Shown: positions 11,351-23,003, numbered from the stretch's first letter. The stretch is 64,000 bases of DNA from Buxus sempervirens (GCA_947561395.2 OX387193.1:8680001-8744000); one strand, 5' to 3'. Notes: a model not told the origin generated them from the sequence alone. A program made the numbers and translations.

Positions 11351-11720
11351 TTTGGGTCTTTATTTAATCGGCACATTCACCCCTTCTAGTCTTCTAGATG
11401 CCATGTTTGGAGCCAGGTGCAAGAATTTTGGTGGGCGATAGGAAGAATCTATACCTGTGCACACTTTTCTGCATGGTTCAGACCTTATTGAGAACTTAAA
11501 TTCAAAAAATCTACACCCAGATGATGACTCCAAGCACATTTTTATTCCTGACTAGAAATTGTTAGCATTTGCTCTCATTTTCCTCGATGTGGAAGTGTTT
11601 TCTCTTATCCATCAGTTTCATGACCTGTGCTAGCTGTGACTCCATCAATTCACAGCACAAGTTCATGTAGTTATTCTTAAGAATTGTTGATAAAGGGTCC
11701 ATCAATCATCTAAAACGAAG
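11350..11720 (-). repeat. Inverted partial copy of repeat X
   Basis: This is the reverse complement of parts of 12890-13360: the segment with CACCCCTTCTAGTCTTCT, the 'ccaaaattc' / 'aagaattttggtgggcgata' segment, and the region encoding the TGTTAGCATTTGCTCT string. No coding content. Confidence 0.65.
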
Positions 11721-12725
11721 ATGATTGATTGAAATCATCTGTATGTGGTTGGACTTGTCAGGGCAAGAGCTTTATTTGAATCAGGTGGCATGATTTTGTG
11801 TTCCTAATTCACCTTTGGGGTTCTCTTCTCAATTCATTTTAAATTTAGTTTACAAAGTCACTGTTACGGTGTGGATATATGTATATTTTTTAGAGCTTTT
11901 ATATTATGTTTCAGAGCATTGTTTTGACATTCTGAATTTCGTAGAAAGTTGTGAGTGGTTTGTGAAGAGAAATTGTGTTGACAAGTGGCAATAGCAAATA
12001 ACGTAAAAAAGAAATTTAGTCTTATATTTGCAATTGTGGATGAATATTTATGAGAAATGCTCGGTGATCGTTGTTGTGGAATGAATATGTGTAATAAAGC
12101 CTGAGAACAGTTCAGTTTTACTTTTAATATGGGTCATTGCATTTGTAACATGTTTCTTATAGCCATGACCAAAGGTGTAGTTGCATATCTTCGTCATAGT
12201 TGAATGAGATTCTTCGTTTTCTTCATTTGCCAAGATTCTTCTTTCTTAATTATAATGCGGTTATCTCACTTTGACAAACAGGTCCAAAGTTGGTGGGAGG
12301 AGAAGTGGGAGGCTTTAGAGGTTTGAAATGAAGATTCATCAATTATGTAAGCTTCAATAAAAAGTAGGGGACTGCACGCGCGTAAATTTGTGGGACTCAC
12401 TTAGATAAATAGCCCGCTCTAATAGATATCATGCTATTATAAATAAATAGTTACAACGTATTTAAATTTGAACGTAGAAAGAGAAGTAGTGGTATAATGG
12501 GAGATTGTTTTATTTGAGGAGGGTAATGTTTGGGAAAGAAAAGAAAGAAGGGGGCTAGAATCTGGGAGAATATTCCCCCTCTTCTTTTTACTAATAGTAT
12601 AGATATATTTTGAAGTGTAGAATCAAGAAACTTACATTATCACAAACTTTTTGTATAAATAGATGACTATTATCACTTCACACCATCTCCAGCGCAATAA
12701 GAGACATCGTGATAGGGCCCAGCAA
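11721..12725. other. No recognisable gene
   Basis: AT-rich sequence with scattered short frames. The string AGGGGACTGCACGCGC near 12366 also occurs in the tandem repeat at 24.7 kb. Nothing else can be supported. Confidence 0.4.
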
Positions 12726-12729
12726 GTGA

Positions 12730-13590
12730 ATATTTGGTCAGCCCCATGATATCTGATGTCTCTTGCTGGAAAGCTTACATGCGAGAAAGATGTGAGTTCG
12801 GGGTCAAAAGAGCTCATAAATTGGAGTAGCAGCCAACAACTTGGCCAACTCGCTTGATTTTCAAATGCAGATCACCAGTTTATCAACAATTCGCAAGAAT
12901 AACTGCATGACCTTCTACTGTGAATGGATGCACTCAAGCGACAGAGGTCATGGAATTGAAGTGATGGGGATAAAAGAAAACACTTCCACATCATGGAAAG
13001 TAAGAGCAAATGCTAATAATTTCTAGTCCCTTCTGCTGTGAATGGATGCACTCAAACAACACAAGTCATGAAAGTGATGGGGATAAAAGAAAACACTTTC
13101 ACATCGTGGAAAATAAGAGCAAATGCTAACAATTTCCAATCAAGAATGAAAACGTGCTTGGAAATAAGAGCAAATCCTAACAATTTCCAGTCAAGAATAA
13201 AAATGTGCTTGGAGTCATTATCTAGGTGTAGTTTTTAGAATTTAAGTTCTCGATGAGGTTTGAACCATGCAAAACAATGTGCACAGGTATAGATTCTTCC
13301 TATTGCCCACCAAAATTCCTACACCTGGAATCAAACATGGCATCAAGAAGACTAGAAGGGGGGCATTGTTGGAGAGAATAATTACAAAACTGATTGTTGG
13401 TTCTTGGAAAATCTGAGACAGTTTTGACCATTTTTTTGTAAATCTTTTCAATATTGTGTAAGGGCTGTTTTGAAAAGCTGCATATTTTGATCGGCTTCTT
13501 CCTGTATTTTAAAAGAGAAGGGAAGGAGTTTTGTACGAAAATTCAAATCCCAAATTTCTTGTTGTCAAAGTCAAACGGATAACGACAAGG
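12730..13590 (+). repeat. Dispersed repeat X, copy 1
   Basis: Co-linear with 18229-19075 (copy 2). It contains a short internal direct repeat (AATAAGAGCAAATGCTAACAATTTCC, variants, near 13000-13200). No domain is recognisable. Copies 1 and 2 flank the long-TIR element at 13.97-16.77 kb on either side. It lacks two poly(A) micro-insertions present in copy 2, so it shows the empty sites. Confidence 0.7.
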
Positions 13591-14389
13591 TCATTCCTTA
13601 ATGTTTGACTGTTGCCGTTAAGCTCTCCATTACGTAGGCATGTGAGGAGCATGTGCATTGAACTAGACAGGTGGCGACATCCTGTGAAAACTCCAACTAA
13701 AAGTGCAGATTGGAGCTCCGCAGTCCGCCATTCGGGCCCAGCTTCAGCTTGCCAACAACTTAAAAAAGCTTCATACAATACCGTCGCAACATCGGCTTGC
13801 CACATATACAATCATGAATCATACAAGCATAAATCATTCCATGCATTTTTCATTACTTTGTTTGAAAGTTCTTCTCGTTCTTTGCTTAGGTCCCAATCAT
13901 TGGTGATGACATCCATCAATCGTGAGATGAATGCTTTGACTCAATTATTTGCAATCTCTCTCAGGGGTAAATATGTTTTCGAACAGTTGGGATCCTGTAC
14001 AGCCTCTATCTGCAAACCTAAATGAAGCCCCCACAGGATGCTTCCACGCGTCTCACGTTTTCCCACTAACGCTATCTCTCAACAGGCGAACATGTGACGT
14101 TAACGTTAACGTCGCCCAAGAGAAGCCGTCACCGTCCCCTTTTTCAAATTTTGAATCTCACGTTTCAACTAAAAGGCGCCTTCCCATCGTCTTCCCAAGT
14201 TTTTCATTTTCGTCTTCCCTGATGTCGAAAAGCCAACCATCCTTCCCATCGTCGACGGTTTAACATCCAAGCAGTAGTGGCGCATTTCAGACGCTTGCAA
14301 GATGACTCCAAAGTCTTAAAAAGGTTTGCCCAATCGCTTCCATCTTCAAGTTCTTCTATATTGTTGCAATGGTCGCCTCCTCCTCCACC

Positions 14390-15080
14390 CTTCTATATTG
14401 TGCTTTCCAAATAGGAAAATTGGTGCGGGTAAGCTTGAAGATGTTAAAGGATGAGGATGGATTGAAAGAGGGTAAAGTAGAATTACCATTATCTAAGGTT
14501 GTAGATGAGGAAGACATTGTTGACGTTGGTCAAAGGAAGGCTCCGATACCATGTAAAGTTTGAGAGAAGATAAGAAATTCTGTATTTTCACTTGTTTCTA
14601 ATTCTGTAGTCAGATGTACAATTTAAGGAGGTGCAGTAGAGCTCCTCAAGAGTTGTTACAATTTGAAATTCAAATGAATTCAAAAAAGAAGTTACGATTC
14701 AATTCTGAGGATCGGGATCATCCTTATCTTGTGCTTTAGAATTGGTCTTCACACTTAATTCAACAGAGCCTATCGTAGGTCCTCTTCTTCTTGCTGACAG
14801 GAGATTTCTTCAAATGATTTTCTCTCCAATTCGGTTAAAGCCGTCAAGCATCCAATTGTTTCCTGAGTATGCAACAACCCATTTGATTCAATGATGTATA
14901 GAGTCAAGCTGGAAGGTGGTGGAGGTGATGAAGTGGTGCTTTGGTACAGCAATGAAGAGTTTTGTCTGCTGGTTTTGGTGTTGGTATGTAGATGCACCCA
15001 AGTTTTTTTTTTTTGCCTGTTTTGATTGTTTGCTTTGTTTGTTCTTGACAAAGACTTTGATGTACTCTTCCTCAAGATTT
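14390..15080. other. Unrecognised coding-like interior of the long-TIR element
   Basis: The plus strand to 14563 encodes an acidic segment (LKEGKVELPLSKVVDEED). The minus strand near 14770-14900 encodes ESNGLLHTQETIGCLTALTE. Neither matches a family I know. They may be further captured host-gene pieces. Confidence 0.3.
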
Positions 15081-15085
15081 AGTTA

Positions 15086-15592
15086 AAAGAGTTTGAAAGG
15101 CAATTTGAAGCTTACGATTATACCAGTAATCTGGAGTATATGTCACCATGGAACCAGGTCATGGCACAGCAAGATAGCTTCATGGAAGCTATTAAGGATC
15201 ATAGCAAGCCCCCTAAGAAAAATCTTGAAGGTTTTGGTGAGGTTGAAGTTGGGCACCTTAGGCAATTCCCAATGCTTGCTCTGCAAGCATTTGACTTGAG
15301 AATGAGAATGGTTGCCTACTGGAAGATTGTGCTGTGAAGGCTGGTTGACAGCTTGGCTCTTCACCTGCTGTTCAGTGTTCAGAAACTGGTGAACAAGGAG
15401 ATGGAGAAGGAGATCGTGAATGGACTGGTTGGACCTCATGGTGGAGGGATAGAACAGATGCTTGAGGAATCACCTGCTGTTGCTCAAAAAAGTGAGCAGC
15501 TAAACAAGAGTATTGATCTACTGAGGGAATCTAAGAGGGTTGTTGCCGATATCATTGATCGAATTGCAATTACAAGTGATTATACTGAGTAG
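15086..15592 (+). pseudogene. Dynamin-related protein GED fragment (DRP4C/Mx-like)
   Basis: One frame encodes the C-terminal part of a plant dynamin-related protein: YMSPWNQVMAQQDSF, GHLRQFPMLALQAFDLRMRM, a stop, then RLVDSLALHLLFSVQKLVN, GPHGGGIEQMLEESPAVA and LLRESKRVVADIIDRI near the end. This is the GTPase effector domain, which folds back on the stalk and drives assembly in complete dynamins. The GTPase domain is absent, and a TGA at 15335-15337 replaces the expected Arg in VxRRLVD, so it cannot work as a dynamin. The natural C-terminal stop is present. It lies between the arms of the inverted-repeat element, consistent with capture of a 3' gene fragment. Confidence 0.85.
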
Positions 15593-15984
15593 AGTGGTCG
15601 TTTTGGGTCTGATTATGTTAAATCTTTTGTTCATGTCTGTTTCTGCTATTCATTGAGATGTAAATGTTCCCTATCTGCTGTATTTGTTAACATTCCTGAT
15701 TAATTATGTAATACCTTGTGGCCTTCTTCTTCGCCGCCTTGTCTGGCTAACACTTTTTGTACTTGTATATTTTTAATCATATTAATGGGGGACACTTAAC
15801 TTCCAAAAAAATGAAGAAGGAAAAATGGCATTTGCTTCACATTTGTGGCATTCAGTTCGACCTAGCTGAAGCTACAACAGACATGGGTTCAAGTGTTTAA
15901 ACTCGATCCAGGTTCTGGTTGCAGATAAATTTTGTGGACCTGGACAATCAACTAAAGGATCCAACCATTATATTCCTCCTTTAT

Positions 15985-16420
15985 ACTCCTGTAGTCACGT
16001 GTGTTAAACAGTACTGGATACTAGGAACACTCCAATTTGTCAATAAACAAGGAAGGAGACGCCACGGAAAAGTTGAACTTGAAGATTTAAGCATTGTTAT
16101 CACAGCCAGGGAGTCACCCTCTAATATAACATGCGATATCCCCAACATATAAGCAAACTTTAAACTCTCTAAAACCGCCTGGAACTCAGCTACTATTGCT
16201 GAAGAAGCAGAACAGATAGATGCAATAGCACCAACAAAGGCACCTGATTCACTTCTGATAATTACCCCAAGACTTGCTGCGGAAGAGGACCTACGATAGG
16301 CTCCATAAAAATTTACTTTAAAGAAGGGTGGAGGAGGAGGCGACCATTGCAACAATATAGAAGACCTTGAAGATGGAAGCGATTGGGCAAACCTTTTTAA
16401 GACTTTGGAGTCATCTTGCA
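15985..16420 (-). pseudogene. LINE RNase H-domain fragment
   Basis: The minus strand encodes PPPPPFFKVNFYGAYRRSS, ASLGVIIRSESGAFVGA, AEFQAVLESLKFAYMLG and HVILEGDSLAVITMLKS. This is the RVT_3-type RNase H found at the C-terminus of plant L1-like LINE ORF2, with the expected aspartate replaced early (NFYGA for NFDGA). The 5' 100 bp of the fragment is repeated, inverted, in the left arm near 14290-14384. Confidence 0.8.
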
Positions 16421-16765
16421 AGCGTCTGAAATGCGCCGCTACTGCTTGGATATTAAACCGTCGACGATGGGAAGGATCCTTGGCGCTTCGACATCAGGGA
16501 AGATGAAAATAAAAAACCTGGGAAGACGATGGGAAGGCGCGTTTTAGTTGAAACGTGTGAGATTCAAAATTTGAAAAAGGGACGGTGACGGCTTCTCTCT
16601 TGGCGACGTTAACGGTTAACGTCCCATATTCCTCCGTTAAGAGATAGCGTTAGTGGGAGAATGTGGGACGCGTGGAAGCATCCTGTGGGGGCTTCATTTA
16701 GGCCTGCAGACAGAGGCTGTATAGGATCCCAAGATTCCCAACTGGTTTTCAGTTTTCGAACGCCA

Positions 16766-17815
16766 ATTCAGCTCTACCCATGCCCTTAGGTCAACAATGG
16801 AGGGCTATCAATCACTGCATGTCGTCTAGTGATGTACTGCAAAAAACATGATTTTTGTGGGCCCTACTTCATCAATTGCAACCGATGTACATCCAATGTA
16901 AGCTATAGACAATCAGTACTCAAGATCAAGTATGGGACGAGTCTATCTCAATTAGTATTCAAACCAACATTGTGATATTATCCGATCGGATTCCAAATAT
17001 ATCGATTCAAATTCAAATTTGGACTCAAGTGATATTAGGGTTTCTTTCTTGTTTATGGTCTAGATCTGGCTGTGATTGTGACAATGCTGACTTGTTTATG
17101 GTCTTAGATCTAGCTGTGATTGTGACAATGGTGAGTCAGTGACACTGATGTTAGGGTTTCCTTCTTCAGATTCTAGATCTATTATCTTAGTTGTGCGCGA
17201 GTTCTTTTTAGATTTTTATATATTATTTTTTATGGAAATTTAGAAAAGGGAGTGTATTATATCTACTAGAAGGGGTGCACGTGCAGTACTACAAGTGTGT
17301 AGGAAGGGATAAAGGGGAGACAATGTTGGAGGGAACAGTTGCAAAACTGTGTTAGTTTTTGGAAAAGTTGAGGCGGTTTTGACCGTTTTATCCTTTTATT
17401 AGTAGATTTTTTTAATAGTGTGTAAGGGCTATTTTGGAAAGCTGCGTATTCTGTTTAGCACGATTCCCAAGAGGCCTCTTCGCATTAAATATAATATAGA
17501 TATAATATTGATTCGGTTTGAGAAATATACAAATTCGGTTCAGTTCGATTTAACTGAGCATCCAATCCAAAATCAAACTGAAGTAGTTCGGTTTAGGGAT
17601 TTTTAAATCGAAACTGAACCAAATAATTAAAAAACCGAATTGAACCGAAGTCGGTTGGATTAGTTTGTGTTCGGTTTTAACCGGACCAAGTTGCACCCCT
17701 AGTTAGAATAACAGAACGGACGAAGTATAAAAGCGACATGAGTGAAGGAATCAGGTACCGCTCCACACAATATATTTTATTAGAATTGTTATTGTTGGAT
17801 CACATGTGCTCGATA
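16766..17815. other. No gene; short repeats only
   Basis: A ~42-bp direct duplication lies at about 17051-17133 (CTTGTTTATGGTCT...GTGATTGTGACAATG). A TTCGGTTT-type dispersed repeat lies at about 17515-17705, related to 11085-11230. The ATCCGATCGGATTCCAAATA string near 16980 recurs near 28415. No coding content. Confidence 0.5.
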
Positions 17816-17833
17816 GCCTTCTTTCATGCTACT

Positions 17834-17858
17834 TTTTTTTTTTTTTTTGATGGAATTT
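17834..17858 (-). mobile_element. Minute poly(A) insertion, antisense
   Basis: A T-run followed by GATGGAATTTT lies between TTTCATGCTACT (17822-17833) and TTTCATGCCACT (17859-17870), a 12-bp duplication with one mismatch. No paralogous empty site is available here. Confidence 0.55.
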
Positions 17859-17870
17859 TTTCATGCCACT

Positions 17871-18228
17871 TGCTCTACATTCGCAAGGATGTAATTTAGG
17901 ATCTCCCCTTTACTGCTCAATGTTGCAATGATGTGCAAGGTTTTCTGTACTGGGTACTGGACTGATCCGGCCCGATTCCGATACAAACCAGACCAGACCA
18001 GATAGACCGGCCGATTCTAAACGACAAATAAGGCAAAAGAAAGAAAAGGTCCTCAGTCATAGACCAGGCGGTCCAGACCGATAACGGACAGTAGCAACTG
18101 AACCGCCCGATCCCATCCGGTCTTCTTCTTGAAAAAAGGATTTTTTGCGTCGTTTTAACGCCACAATAAACGAGGAAAAAGGAACGTATGATGACAAGGA
18201 AAAAATTATGATAGCATTTATGACACAT
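17871..18228. other. No recognisable gene
   Basis: Short frames with CCGATT/CCGG-rich imperfect repeats (near 17960-18120) and no recognisable domain. Confidence 0.35.
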
Positions 18229-18262
18229 ATTTGGTCGGCCCCATGGTATCTGATGTCTCTTG

Positions 18263-18289
18263 TTTCTACCAAGAAAAAAAAAAAAAAAA
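18263..18289 (+). mobile_element. Minute poly(A) insertion (27 bp) with 14-bp TSD
   Basis: TTTCTACCAAG followed by 16 A lies between two exact copies of TCTGATGTCTCTTG (18249-18262 and 18290-18303). The uninterrupted site is present in repeat X copy 1 near 12750. Confidence 0.8.
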
Positions 18290-18397
18290 TCTGATGTCTC
18301 TTGCTGGAAAGCTTACATGCGAGAAAGATGTGAGTTTGGGGTCAAAAGAGCTCATAAATTGGAGTAGCAGCCAACAACTTGGCCAACTCGCCTGATT

Positions 18398-18412
18398 ATC
18401 AAAAAAATAAAA
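18398..18412 (+). mobile_element. Minute A-rich insertion (15 bp) with 13-bp TSD
   Basis: ATCAAAAAAATAAAA lies between two copies of AACTCGCCTGATT (18385-18397 and 18413-18425). Repeat X copy 1 near 12845 has one copy only. Confidence 0.7.
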
Positions 18413-19210
18413 AACTCGCCTGATTTTCAAATGCAGATCACAAGTTTATCAACAATTTGCAAGAAAAACTACATGACCATCTGCTGTGAATAGATGCACT
18501 AAACAACACAGGTCATGAAAGTGATGGATAAAAGAAAACACTTCCACGTCGTGGAAAATAAGAGCAAATGCTAACAATTTCCAGTCAAGAATAAAAATGT
18601 GCTTGGAAATAAGAGCAAATGCTAACAATTTCCAATCAAGAATAAAAATGTTCTTGGAGTCATTATCTCGGTGTAGTTTTTAGAATTTAAGTTCTCGATG
18701 AGGTCTGAACCATGCAAAACAATCTGCACAGGTATAGATTCTTTATATCGCCCACCAAAATTCCTACACCTGACTCCAAACATGGCATCAAGAAGACTAG
18801 AAGGGGTGCACGTCCAGTATTGCACGTGTGTAGGAAGAGGAGGGAGGCATTGTTGGAGAGAATAGTTACAAAACTGATTGTTGGTTCTTGGAAAATCTAA
18901 GGCACCTTTTATTAGTAAATCTTTTCAATATTGTGTAAGGGCTGTTTTAAAAAGTTGCGTATTATGTTCGGCTTCTTCCCGTATTTTAAAAGAAAAGGGA
19001 AGGAGTTTTGTACAAAAATTCAAATCCCAAATTTCTTGTTGTCAAAGTCGAACGAATGACAGCAAGAATGTCGTTTTTGTCACTATAACATAATGCAACA
19101 CGTACAACTTGAAATGGCATTTTGTCAAAATGCTAACAGAATTTTCTCATAGTACAAGGGCACTTTCGAAGTGCCACAATAAAATGACCTTTTACGGCAG
19201 CTGTCCCTTC

Positions 19211-19324
19211 TGTTTGATTGAGTTGCTATCATGTGGAGTATCTTATGGAGGGTATTTTAAAAATTTTCAAAAGCAAAAACGTTGTAACCTTTGATGCTCC
19301 ACATGATACCATCTCAATCAAACA
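19211..19324. repeat. Foldback (MITE-like) inverted repeat
   Basis: Two 32-bp arms, 19211-19242 and 19293-19324, are complementary with three mismatches (TGTTTGATTGAG...CATGTGGAG). They are separated by a 50-bp loop. No coding capacity. Confidence 0.75.
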
Positions 19325-19344
19325 ATAGGTACATCCGCAAGAAA

Positions 19345-19985
19345 AGATAGCAGCCAATCTCAAACCATTATGGAATGAAATTGTCTGCTACTTCCTCTTG
19401 TAGCAAACGATGCAGTTTGAATGAGATCTTGTATGATGGCTAGTGTTTTTCTAATAAGAAAAATCTTTTTATATTCTTTAACATCAAAAAAATACTTGCC
19501 ATCACTCAAAACTCCATGGTCTATTTCATGATGAAGGAGCAAACGGTTTCAAACCCTAGTGGGGTGACGAGTCCAGTCCATGACCCACCCACCCTTGTTG
19601 CTACGGTAATGCATGGAAAGGACCAAAATGAAAAAACGTGGAAATAATTTTTAGTGATATTTTTAGAATGTAATTTTCAGTCAGTGATGTTCTAAGTTTT
19701 AACTTTTAAGAAAATTCTATCAAAATAACTACATTTTAGTGATATTTTACTATTACAACTCTTCCAAAAATGCCCTTATATTACTTGGCTTTTACAATTC
19801 AATAAAATGATTTGTAGAATGTACAAGTCTTTTTTATTAACTTATATAAGTCCTGTGACTAAGTGGTATATGGGCATTCTTGGAAAATGTGTTTGTAATA
19901 ATAAAATGTTATTAAAATTTAGTTATTTTGATATTGATGACTGAATATTAATCATTCTCAAAAAGTATCAGCAAAAGTTAATTTT
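19345..19985. repeat. Dispersed repeat Y, copy 1
   Basis: Co-linear with 31529-32195, beginning near TGGAATGAAATTGT and ending near GAATATTAATCATTCTC. The motif TTTAGTGATATTTTACTATTA also recurs, degenerate, near 20880-20910 and 29165-29200. Non-coding. Confidence 0.7.
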
Positions 19986-20375
19986 CCCAAAAGAAAATCA
20001 AGAACTCTTTTCCATGGACGGTTAGTTGAAGTTTGGCCTTCCATGGAAGATACTTCTATCATGCACGGAGTTACCTCAATTATTAGGAACTTACCGAATG
20101 GATGAGATTTTTATCCATGGAAGATATTTCTATTAATGGTTTTGAGTTTCGGTGTCGATGGCTTTGTCGATCCCTGAAAAAATCGGCACGTCGGAAAAAT
20201 CAAAAAGGCAAAAAACTGGAAAAAAAATAATTTTTTTATTTTGTCGAAATTTCGCTGGCACGCCGCTAAAAATCTCTAATGAAAATTTTAAAAAAATTCA
20301 AATTTTCTCTCTTTATCGTTTGTTTCACCCGTTTTGACCCATTTCACTCGGTACGCCGCACCATTTCGTCGGCAC
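19986..20375. other. No gene; AT-rich sequence with short direct repeats
   Basis: CCATGGAAGATA recurs near 20041, 20117 and 20736. The segment 20150-20660, which contains the hAT-like MITE, appears to interrupt a repeated 'gaagatactttTatCa' motif, so it may itself be an insertion. No coding content. Confidence 0.35.
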
Positions 20376-20546
20376 CAGTGGCGGAACCAAGACTCTAAGT
20401 CTAAGGGGGCAAAAAAAAATTTCAATTAACATTTATCATGAAATATAGAAATTTTAATGAGTTAGGGGGACAAACCAAAAATTGGGCGGGGGGGGGGGGG
20501 GGGGGGGGGGGGGCGGCCCTCTAGCTCGAAGGTGGTTTCACCATTG
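20376..20546. mobile_element. hAT-like MITE containing a 26-nt G run
   Basis: The left end is CAGTGGCGGAACCA; the right end, complemented, is CAATGGTGAAACCA. The flanks GTCGGCAC (20368-20375) and GTTAGCAC (20547-20554) match at 6 of 8 positions, the size expected of hAT target duplications. CAGTGGCGGA termini are common among plant hAT-type repeats. A pure run of 26 G lies at 20488-20513. Confidence 0.6.
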
Positions 20547-20554
20547 GTTAGCAC

Positions 20555-21165
20555 ACCGCAAAAAATCACCAGACATGCAATTGAGTGATTTTTTTCTTCC
20601 AAAACGTATCGTTACTTGAAAAAAACGAAATTTCGACGGCATGCTATGGCGTACTGTCGAAACTGTAAACGCTGCTTCTATTATGCAGAGAGTTACCTTA
20701 TCTGGAACTTAACCAATGGATGAGCTTTTTCTCCATGGAAGATACTTTTATCACGCAGGGAAGTACCTTACCAGGAACTTAAGCAATGGATGACCTTTAT
20801 CTTATCCCAACCAAAAATACTTTTTCAAAATATTTAAAATTCAGTCAACAAAGCTTCAAGCTTTAACTTTTAGTGAATCTTTATCTAAATAATTAATGTT
20901 TAGTGACATTTCATTATTACAAACCAACTGTTCCAAAGATACCCGTACATTACTCACTCAAAATGCTAGTACAAGTTATTTTATTGTTTGTACAAGTCAT
21001 TTTATTACTTGTACAAGCATTAGTGGTATAAGGGTATTCTTGGAAAAAAAATTCGAATTAATAAAATGTCATTAAAATTTAATTATGTTTATAAAGGTTC
21101 CTTGAAAATTTGAAACTTTGACTGAATTTTAATTATGTTGAAAAAGTATCACAAAAAGTTAATTT
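20555..21165. other. No gene; upstream region of P450-B
   Basis: AT-rich, with degenerate copies of part of repeat Y near 20830-21130. No coding content and no clear regulatory motif apart from the TATA-like box listed next. Confidence 0.4.
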
Positions 21166-21171
21166 CCCCTT

Positions 21172-21179
21172 CTATTTAA
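21172..21179 (+). promoter_or_regulatory. TATA-like box of P450-B
   Basis: CTATTTAA, 92 bp upstream of the ATG, the same octamer and spacing as in P450-A and P450-C. Confidence 0.6.
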
Positions 21180-21270
21180 CTAGTTTAACGTACTATTAAA
21201 TCTAAAATAAGATACGCTCAAAGCTTCCCTTTAACTATCAGTTGTTGCTTCTTTGCAGATCTAGGTAGAT

Positions 21271-23003
21271 ATGTCTTTGAACGTAGCTTGGTCAAGGTGG
21301 TGGCAAAGGAACAACCAGAAGGATGAATTCACTCCAACACTACTAACCCTTTCTTCGGTTTTTGCCATAACTGCAATCTTCTTCTACCTATGGACTTCCA
21401 ACAAGTCCAAACAAAGAAGCCCGCCATTACCACCAGGTCCCCGTGGCTTACCACTAGTTGGCTACCTCCCTTTTCTGAATTCCGATCTTCACAGAACCTT
21501 CAACAACTTGGCTTCAGTCTATGGCCCCATCATGAAGCTTCAAATAGGAACCAGGTTATGTGTAGTCTTCAGCTCCCCAGCCCTAGCGAAGGAGGTTCTC
21601 AGGGATCACGACACAGTGTTTGCTAATCGTGATCCAAACGTCGCCGCTCTTGCACTCTCTTATGGTGCTAATGACATGGTTTGGAACTCTTACGGCGAAG
21701 ATTGGCGCAAGCTACGCAAAGTATGTGTGCGAGAGATGCTAAGTAACAGCAACCTGGACGCTTCTTACGCCCTCAGGAGACGTGAAGTTCGGAAGATGGT
21801 GAGAGATGTGTACAACAAGAGAGGTGAAGATGTTGAGATCAACAAGTTGATGTACTTAACGAGCTTCAACGTCGTAAGGAGCATGATCTGGGGTGGGACT
21901 GTTGAGGTTGTGGGGGTTGAGTTCATGGAGGTGATCGGGGAAATGATAGAACTGGTCGGGAAGCCCAACATCTCAGATGTGTTTCCTGTTCTTGCGAGGT
22001 TTGATATACAAGGAATTGAACGACGACAGAAGGAGCTCTTGGCACGGCTTGATCGGATATTTGAGTCTGTGATTCATCAACGTGAGAAAGAAAATATGGC
22101 AGCCGAAGGGAAAGTCCAGGACTTTTTGCAAATTGTATTGGATGTTAATAAGCAAGAAGAAGCTAAGAAACAAATAACCAGGACCCAACTCAAGGCCTTG
22201 TTTCTGGTAAGTTTCAATATATATCTAGAATTAATTTTGTTATGTCGTCCATTTAGATCTGCAAAATTATGGAAAAACAAAGTTTAAAAAGCAGTAGGAT
22301 ACGGCCTCCGTTTAATTAATTACATTTCGTGTTTATTTTTGTCTTATTGATCTTACAAGAATTTTTAACACAGGACCTGATCTCTGGCGGGACAGACACG
22401 ACCTCGACTACAATAGAGTGGATGATGGGAGAGATGATGAAGCAACCCAGAATTCTCAGGAGAGCACAACAAGAACTGGAGGAGGTAGTGGGGATGGAGA
22501 ACATTGTGGAAGAATCTCATATACCCAAATTGCATTATTTGGAAGCAATTGTGAAGGAGACACTGCGCCTCCACCCGGTGGCGCCGCTCTTAATCCCACG
22601 GAGGCCAAGCGTCTCTTGCACAGTGGGTGGCTACACTGTTCCAAAGGGTACACAGATCATGCTTAATGTCTGGGCAATGCAGAGGGACCCTCAGATTTGG
22701 GACAGTCCCTTGGAGTTCCAGCCTGAAAGGTTCTTAAGGGACGACACTGCGAGATGCGATTATAGTGGCAACGCGTTTCACTACCTTCCATTCGGATCTG
22801 GGAGGAGGATGTGCCCGGGAATTACATTAGCAGAGAGAATGATGAGGTCTGCAATGGCTTCGCTGTTGCATTCCTTTAACTGGAGATTGCCTGAAGGGAC
22901 AGAGCTCGATTTTTCGGAGAAGTTTGACATTATTTTGAAGAAATCGAAGCGTTTAATTGCCATCCCAACACCAAGATTATCTAACTTAGAGCTCTACGCT
23001 TAG
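21271..23003 (+). CDS. Cytochrome P450, CYP706 family (P450-B)
   Basis: ER-anchored heme monooxygenase of the same subfamily as P450-A and P450-C, substrate unknown. Exon 1 is 21271-22206 and exon 2 is 22374-23003, with a 167-bp GT-AG phase-0 intron, giving 521 residues. Landmarks: N-terminal anchor, hinge SPPLPPGPRGLP, I-helix GGTDTT at 317-322, ETLR at 374-377, PERF, and heme loop FGSGRRMCPG with ligand Cys459. It is the most divergent of the three in the B-C loop (substrate recognition site 1: DPNVAALALSYGANDMVW against DRTVAARVFSYGANDIAF in P450-C). It has one extra residue after the K-helix (PLLIPRRPS). It is the only one on the plus strand, which suggests inversion or separate duplication. 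The 240-bp tract 21715-21954 is identical to P450-C. No disabling change. Confidence 0.92.

Larger units (their letters stand above)
13970..16765. mobile_element. Long inverted-repeat element with captured gene fragments
   Basis: The left arm (about 13970-14384) and right arm (about 16325-16765) are inverted copies over about 400 bp. Shared strings include AATGAAGCCCCCACAGGATG, CTAACGCTATCTCT and GAAGCCGTCACCGTCCC. The arms include the first ~100 bp of an RNase H-like coding fragment, complete only on the right side. Between the arms lie a dynamin GED fragment (15086-15592) and unrecognised coding-like sequence. The layout resembles a Pack-MULE, but no transposase and no target-site duplication were found, so the mobilising family is unproven. 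Confidence 0.65.
18229..19075 (+). repeat. Dispersed repeat X, copy 2
   Basis: Co-linear with 12730-13590. It differs by two poly(A) micro-insertions at 18263-18289 and 18398-18412. Confidence 0.7.
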
